Source: Deltaproteobacteria bacterium (GTDB lineage: Bacteria > Desulfobacterota > Syntrophia > Syntrophales > UBA2210). From it: a stretch of DNA of 8,885 nt. The stretch's first letter is position 1, and every line of letters starts with the position of its first letter. The notes beneath the pieces were generated by a model that worked only from the letters and a program-made list of their open reading frames with translations, made no database searches and had not been told where the DNA came from. Below are positions 5,577 through 8,885 of the stretch, one piece after another. A program made the position numbers and the translations under genes. Location of the stretch: assembly GCA_016935935.1 (NCBI GenBank), contig JAFGPZ010000033.1, forward strand, positions 1 through 8,885, given 5' to 3'.

Positions 5577-6572
5577 ATGGCTATACTTGTAACAGGCGGC
5601 GCCGGATACATCGGTTCTATATGTGCCGAAGCACTTCTGCGGCAGGGCCATGACGTGATAGTCGTGGATAATCTTCAGGAAGGACACAGAGAGGGCATTC
5701 CCCGAGGGACTGTTTTTTATGAGGGAGATTGTGGCGATAAAGTAATATTGGGAGAAATCTTTCAAAATCACGATATAGATGCGGTGATGCACTTTGCTGC
5801 CGATACGCGTGTAGAGACTTCCATGACGGATCCCGGGCAGTTTTTTCGCAATAATCTGGCCAATGGTATTACCCTCCTTGATGTGATGCGAGAAAGAGGA
5901 TGCAATAAAATTATCTTTTCCTCAACGGCGGCCACATTCGGTGAACCAATCTATGTCCCCGTTGATGAGAATCATCCGCAAGTGCCGGTTAATCCCTATG
6001 GCGAGTCAAAGCTGATGTTTGAAAAGGTGCTGGACTGGTATCACCGGGCCTACGGGCTAAAGTTCAACGCCCTTCGATATTTTAATGCCGCCGGTGCCGG
6101 CAAAGAACTGGGCGATGCCAGACGTACCGTTACACTGTTGATCCCTGTTACCATGCAGGTTTTGCTCGGTCAGAGAGAAAAACTATTCATATTCGGCAAG
6201 GATTATGATACACGGGACGGAACGTGCATCAGAGATTATATCCATGTGGAAGATCTGGCCCGTGCCCATATTCTTGCCCTTGAAAATCTGGATGAATATC
6301 CCAGGGGGAGATATAATCTCGGCAACGGGCAGGGGTTTACCAATCTGGAGGTAATACAGGCAGTGGAAAAGGTTACGGGGGAAACCGTTCCCTTTGAATT
6401 TGCCCCCCGGAGACCGGGTGATCCTGCTGTACTGATCGCGTCGTCGGAACTGGCGCGTAAGGAGCTCGGCTGGGAACCGGACTATGGAAATCTGGAAGAT
6501 ATCGTTGCCTCTGCCTGGGAGTGGCACAGAACGCACCCTTATGGTTATGCAAAGGGGAAAGGTAATATATGA
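5577..6572 (+). CDS. galE: UDP-glucose 4-epimerase (GalE family)
   Basis: An extended short-chain dehydrogenase of 331 residues, typical for GalE (about 330-340). TGGAGYIGS (6-14) binds [13 protein letters not shown] supplies the active-site Ser/Thr (S116, T117), and YGESK holds the Tyr-Lys pair (Y141, K145). [23 protein letters not shown] and the C-terminal [20 protein letters not shown] are also standard for GalE. It interconverts UDP-Glc and UDP-Gal in the cytoplasm; some relatives also act on the GlcNAc/GalNAc pair, and this cannot be decided from sequence. The start has a clear site (AGAGGAAA at 5563-5570). A 117-base AT-rich gap separates it from the dehydratase, and its TGA overlaps the gmd ATG, so galE and gmd are probably co-translated. 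Nothing appears broken. Confidence 0.94.
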   Translation: MAILVTGGAGYIGSICAEALLRQGHDVIVVDNLQEGHREGIPRGTVFYEGDCGDKVILGEIFQNHDIDAVMHFAADTRVETSMTDPGQFFRNNLANGITLLDVMRERGCNKIIFSSTAATFGEPIYVPVDENHPQVPVNPYGESKLMFEKVLDWYHRAYGLKFNALRYFNAAGAGKELGDARRTVTLLIPVTMQVLLGQREKLFIFGKDYDTRDGTCIRDYIHVEDLARAHILALENLDEYPRGRYNLGNGQGFTNLEVIQAVEKVTGETVPFEFAPRRPGDPAVLIASSELARKELGWEPDYGNLEDIVASAWEWHRTHPYGYAKGKGNI

Positions 6573-7591
6573 AAAAGGCTTTTTTAACAGGCATCACCGG
6601 TCAGGATGGTTCCTATCTTGCCGAGTTTCTTCTTCAAAAGGGGTATGAAGTTCATGGTCTCATTCGCCGGTCCAGCACCTTCAATACGGATCGTATCGAT
6701 CATCTGTACAGGGATTTTCATGATCCCGCGGCTCGCATGTATCTCCACTATGGAGACCTTTCCGTGTCGGGCCAGCTTATGGATCTGCTCTACGACATCA
6801 AACCCGATGAGATTTACAATCTGGGCGCTCAAAGTCATGTGAGGGTGAGTTTTGACATGCCGGAATATACGGGAGATGTAACGGGTCTTGGAACATTGAG
6901 ACTCCTTGAAGCGATACGGAAGACGGGCATAAAGACAAAATTTTACCAGGCTTCCTCGAGCGAGATGTTCGGAGCGGCGCCTCCCCCTCAAAGTGAGAAT
7001 ACCCCTTTCCAGCCCCAGAGTCCCTATGCCGTGGCGAAGGTTTATGCTTACTATGTTATAAAAAATTACCGTCAGGCTTATGATATATTTGCCTGCAACG
7101 GCATTCTTTTCAATCATGAATCGCCTCGAAGGGGAGAGACCTTTGTGACACGGAAAATTACCAGGGCGGCTACGAGAATAAAATTGGGGCTTCAGGATAA
7201 AGTCTATCTCGGAAATCTTGAGGCGAAAAGAGACTGGGGCTTTGCCGGCGACTATGTGGAGGCCATGTGGCTCATGCTGCAACGGGATGACCCTGACGAT
7301 TTCGTCATCGCTACGGGGGAAACGCATTCGGTACGTGAGTTCGCGGAAAGGGTTTTTCAGAAGCTGGATCTTGATTATAAAGAATTTGTTGAAATAGATC
7401 AGCGGTATTTCAGGCCCACAGAGGTGGATGCCTTGCTCGGCGACGCCTCAAAGGCAAAAAAAACACTGGGATGGAACCCGAAAGTTAGTTTTGACCTGTT
7501 AATCGACATGATGATAAATGCAGACATGGAAACCGCGCAAAAGGAGAAAACACTTCTCGATGCCGGATACAGCGTTTGTAATGGGAAGTAG
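6569..7591 (+). CDS. gmd: GDP-mannose 4,6-dehydratase
   Basis: A 340-residue protein with all Gmd hallmarks: [12 protein letters not shown] (8-19) for NADP binding, [37 protein letters not shown], the catalytic SSSEMFG (S130, E132) with YAVAKVYAY (Y153, K157), [16 protein letters not shown] and [20 protein letters not shown]. It makes GDP-4-keto-6-deoxymannose, the precursor of GDP-fucose, GDP-rhamnose, perosamine or colitose. None of the follow-on enzymes (Fcl, Rmd, Per) is in this window, so the final sugar is unknown. The ATG overlaps the galE stop (ATGA) and is preceded by AAGGGGAAAGG at the end of galE, a strong ribosome binding site. Length and C-terminus are normal. A repeat cluster, not another gene, follows directly. 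Confidence 0.96.
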   Translation: MKKAFLTGITGQDGSYLAEFLLQKGYEVHGLIRRSSTFNTDRIDHLYRDFHDPAARMYLHYGDLSVSGQLMDLLYDIKPDEIYNLGAQSHVRVSFDMPEYTGDVTGLGTLRLLEAIRKTGIKTKFYQASSSEMFGAAPPPQSENTPFQPQSPYAVAKVYAYYVIKNYRQAYDIFACNGILFNHESPRRGETFVTRKITRAATRIKLGLQDKVYLGNLEAKRDWGFAGDYVEAMWLMLQRDDPDDFVIATGETHSVREFAERVFQKLDLDYKEFVEIDQRYFRPTEVDALLGDASKAKKTLGWNPKVSFDLLIDMMINADMETAQKEKTLLDAGYSVCNGK

Positions 7592-7635
7592 TTCGCGGGC
7601 GCGTGGGTAATGGTTTTGCTAAAATTTAAACACCC

Positions 7636-7792
7636 TGTCATTTCGAGGAGAGTAAGCGACGATAAATCCATGTCCCGAGCAGAGCGAGGGATCTTTAAGA
7701 TTCCTCACATTCGTTCGGAATGACATTACATTCGGTCGAAATGACAAATAACGACAGTTATGCAAAGGTCTCTCCCTATGGTCGAAATGACA
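7636..7792 (+). repeat. Cluster of dispersed-repeat copies with TGTCATTTCGA / TCGAAATGACA inverted ends
   Basis: The left end TGTCATTTCGA (7636-7646) is the exact reverse complement of TCGAAATGACA at 7736-7746 and 7782-7792, and nearly matches TTCGGAATGACA at 7714-7725. A plausible reading is one about 90-bp unit (7636-7725) containing a GATCTTTAAGATTCCTC core, followed by two truncated right ends (7726-7746 and 7747-7792). It fills most of the 221-base gap between gmd and the next gene. No transposase is present. Similar TGTCATTTCGA...GGAATGACA repeats are, from general knowledge, widely dispersed in some environmental bacterial genomes. A fold into an RNA hairpin is possible. Confidence 0.72.
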
Positions 7793-7800
7793 AAAATTTC

Positions 7801-7806
7801 TGGAGA
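7801..7806 (+). promoter_or_regulatory. Ribosome binding site supporting the GTG start of ugd
   Basis: TGGAGA lies 6 bases before GTG 7813 and just after the last repeat copy. No in-frame ATG is available until residue 20, inside the nucleotide-binding motif, so GTG 7813 is the best start. Confidence 0.6.
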
Positions 7807-7812
7807 ACAGGC

Positions 7813-8885
7813 GTGGAATTCAATAAAAAGATACTGGGCATAGGCGCTGGATACGTTGGCGGTCCAACGATGGCTATGATAGCCGCTAAATGTCCACAGT
7901 ATAAGGTCACAGTTGTTGATATAGATTCTGATAAGATTGACAGGTGGAATTCGAAAGATCTTCCCATATACGAACCGGGTTTGGATGAAATAGTTTGTGC
8001 TGCCCGGGGGAAAAATCTTTTTTTCAGTACCGATATTGAAGCAGCGATCATAGAACACGACATTATTTTCGTCAGTGTTAACACACCGACGAAAACCTTT
8101 GGAGATGGAGCCGGCATGGCTGCCGATCTGCAGTACTGGGAGAAGACGGCGAGGCAGATCCGTGACCATTCGAATAGAGATAAGATAATCATTGAAAAAA
8201 GCACACTTCCGGTGAGAACGGCGGAGGCCCTGGAGAGAATTCTGACAGCTTCAAACAGCGGTGTCCATTTTGAGGTACTTTCCAACCCGGAGTTCCTGGC
8301 GGAGGGGACGGCGATCAGAGATCTTGAAGCGCCCGACAGAGTGCTTATCGGTTCGAGGGAGACCGAGGAAGGCTGCCGCGCAAGGGATGAACTTATCGAA
8401 ATATACACACACTGGGTTCCCAGAGAACGGATTCTCACATCCAGTGTCTGGAGCAGTGAACTCTCCAAGCTTGTTTCCAATGCCTTTCTGGCGCAGCGAA
8501 TATCATCGATAAATTCTATTTCAGCGCTCTGTGAGAAAACGGAGGCCGATGTGTCGGAGGTCGCCCGCGCCGTGGGTATGGATAGTCGCCTGGGGCCGAA
8601 ATTCCTGAATGCCAGTGTAGGATTTGGAGGTTCATGCTTCCAGAAGGATATCCTTAATCTGGTCTATCTGTGCCGATACTACGGTTTGAAAGATGTTGCA
8701 GATTACTGGGAGGGAGTTGTCAGGATTAACGACTATCAGAAAGAACGCTTTGTTCATAATATGCTGGGCTCGATGTTCAACACACTTGCGGGCAAGAAAA
8801 TATGCCTTTTCGGGTTTGCTTTCAAGGCGAATACAGGCGACACGAGGGAAAGTCCGGCGCTGTATGTTACTAGAATGCTTGCGGA
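7813..8885 (+). CDS. ugd: UDP-glucose 6-dehydrogenase, eukaryote-like type (incomplete at the window end)
   Basis: This oxidises UDP-glucose to UDP-glucuronate with two NAD+. The window holds 357 complete codons, and the frame is still open at the last base. It shows [16 protein letters not shown] (9-24) for NAD binding, the [10 protein letters not shown] loop, [66 protein letters not shown], and the catalytic cysteine in [10 protein letters not shown] (C275). [16 protein letters not shown] opens the C-terminal UDP-binding domain. These strings follow animal and plant UGDH (catalytic Cys276 in human) far more closely than short bacterial Ugd/TuaD, so a full length near 450-490 residues is expected. 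It starts at GTG 7813, 20 bases after a dispersed-repeat cluster, which may separate it from the galE-gmd unit. UDP-glucuronate would feed an acidic sugar into the glycan. Confidence 0.94.
   Translation, partial: MEFNKKILGIGAGYVGGPTMAMIAAKCPQYKVTVVDIDSDKIDRWNSKDLPIYEPGLDEIVCAARGKNLFFSTDIEAAIIEHDIIFVSVNTPTKTFGDGAGMAADLQYWEKTARQIRDHSNRDKIIIEKSTLPVRTAEALERILTASNSGVHFEVLSNPEFLAEGTAIRDLEAPDRVLIGSRETEEGCRARDELIEIYTHWVPRERILTSSVWSSELSKLVSNAFLAQRISSINSISALCEKTEADVSEVARAVGMDSRLGPKFLNASVGFGGSCFQKDILNLVYLCRYYGLKDVADYWEGVVRINDYQKERFVHNMLGSMFNTLAGKKICLFGFAFKANTGDTRESPALYVTRMLA

Noticed and set aside
6584..7327. 247-codon minus-strand ORF opposite gmd
   Set aside because: Shadow of a fully conserved gmd gene; the translation shows no recognisable domain.
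7776..8480. 234-codon minus-strand ORF opposite ugd
   Set aside because: It overlaps well-conserved UDP-glucose dehydrogenase codons on the plus strand, and its low-complexity Ser-rich translation is typical of an antisense shadow.

Overview
The window is a one-strand (+) cluster for making nucleotide sugars and loading the first sugar onto a lipid carrier, as found in O-antigen, capsule, exopolysaccharide or protein-glycosylation loci. Gene content, moderate GC, and several families of short dispersed repeats between and inside genes suggest an environmental Gram-negative bacterium. A Desulfobacterota/deltaproteobacterial lineage such as the Syntrophus group is my best guess from memory of similar loci. 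No taxonomic marker is present, so this is weak.

Layout. Positions 122-2458 hold a tightly coupled trio: a PglC-type phosphoglycosyl transferase, a short hexapeptide-repeat acyltransferase and a PglE-type aminotransferase. The aminotransferase frame has absorbed three different repeat sequences. Positions 2434-2560 are a block of dispersed repeats. They abut a decayed C-terminal fragment of an NAD-dependent sugar epimerase/reductase (about 2562-2881, frameshifted). A second small sugar transferase (2920-3481) follows, with a frameshift in a T-run near its start. A short ORF (3525-3608) runs by ATGA overlap into a full-length PglF/WbpM-type 4,6-dehydratase (3605-5458). Next come galE (5577-6572) and gmd (6569-7591), which also overlap by ATGA. 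A 157-bp repeat cluster (7636-7792) precedes a eukaryote-like UDP-glucose 6-dehydrogenase (7813 to the window end, incomplete).

How the genes fit together. The dehydratase would make UDP-4-keto-6-deoxy-GlcNAc. The aminotransferase and acyltransferase would convert this to an N-acylated 4-amino sugar (di-N-acetylbacillosamine if the acyl group is acetyl). The PglC-like enzyme would put the phospho-sugar on undecaprenyl phosphate. The epimerase remnant plus second transferase look like a competing branch from the same keto intermediate (QuiNAc/FucNAc type) that is now damaged. GalE, Gmd and Ugd supply galactose-type sugars, GDP-4-keto-6-deoxymannose and UDP-glucuronate for later residues of the glycan.

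I found no RNA genes, CRISPR arrays, transposase genes or convincing terminators. The most interesting points are the repeat-invaded aminotransferase with heptamer arrays that could switch the reading frame, the decayed second branch, and the possible short coupled ORF in front of the dehydratase. I see no evidence for a wholly new system.
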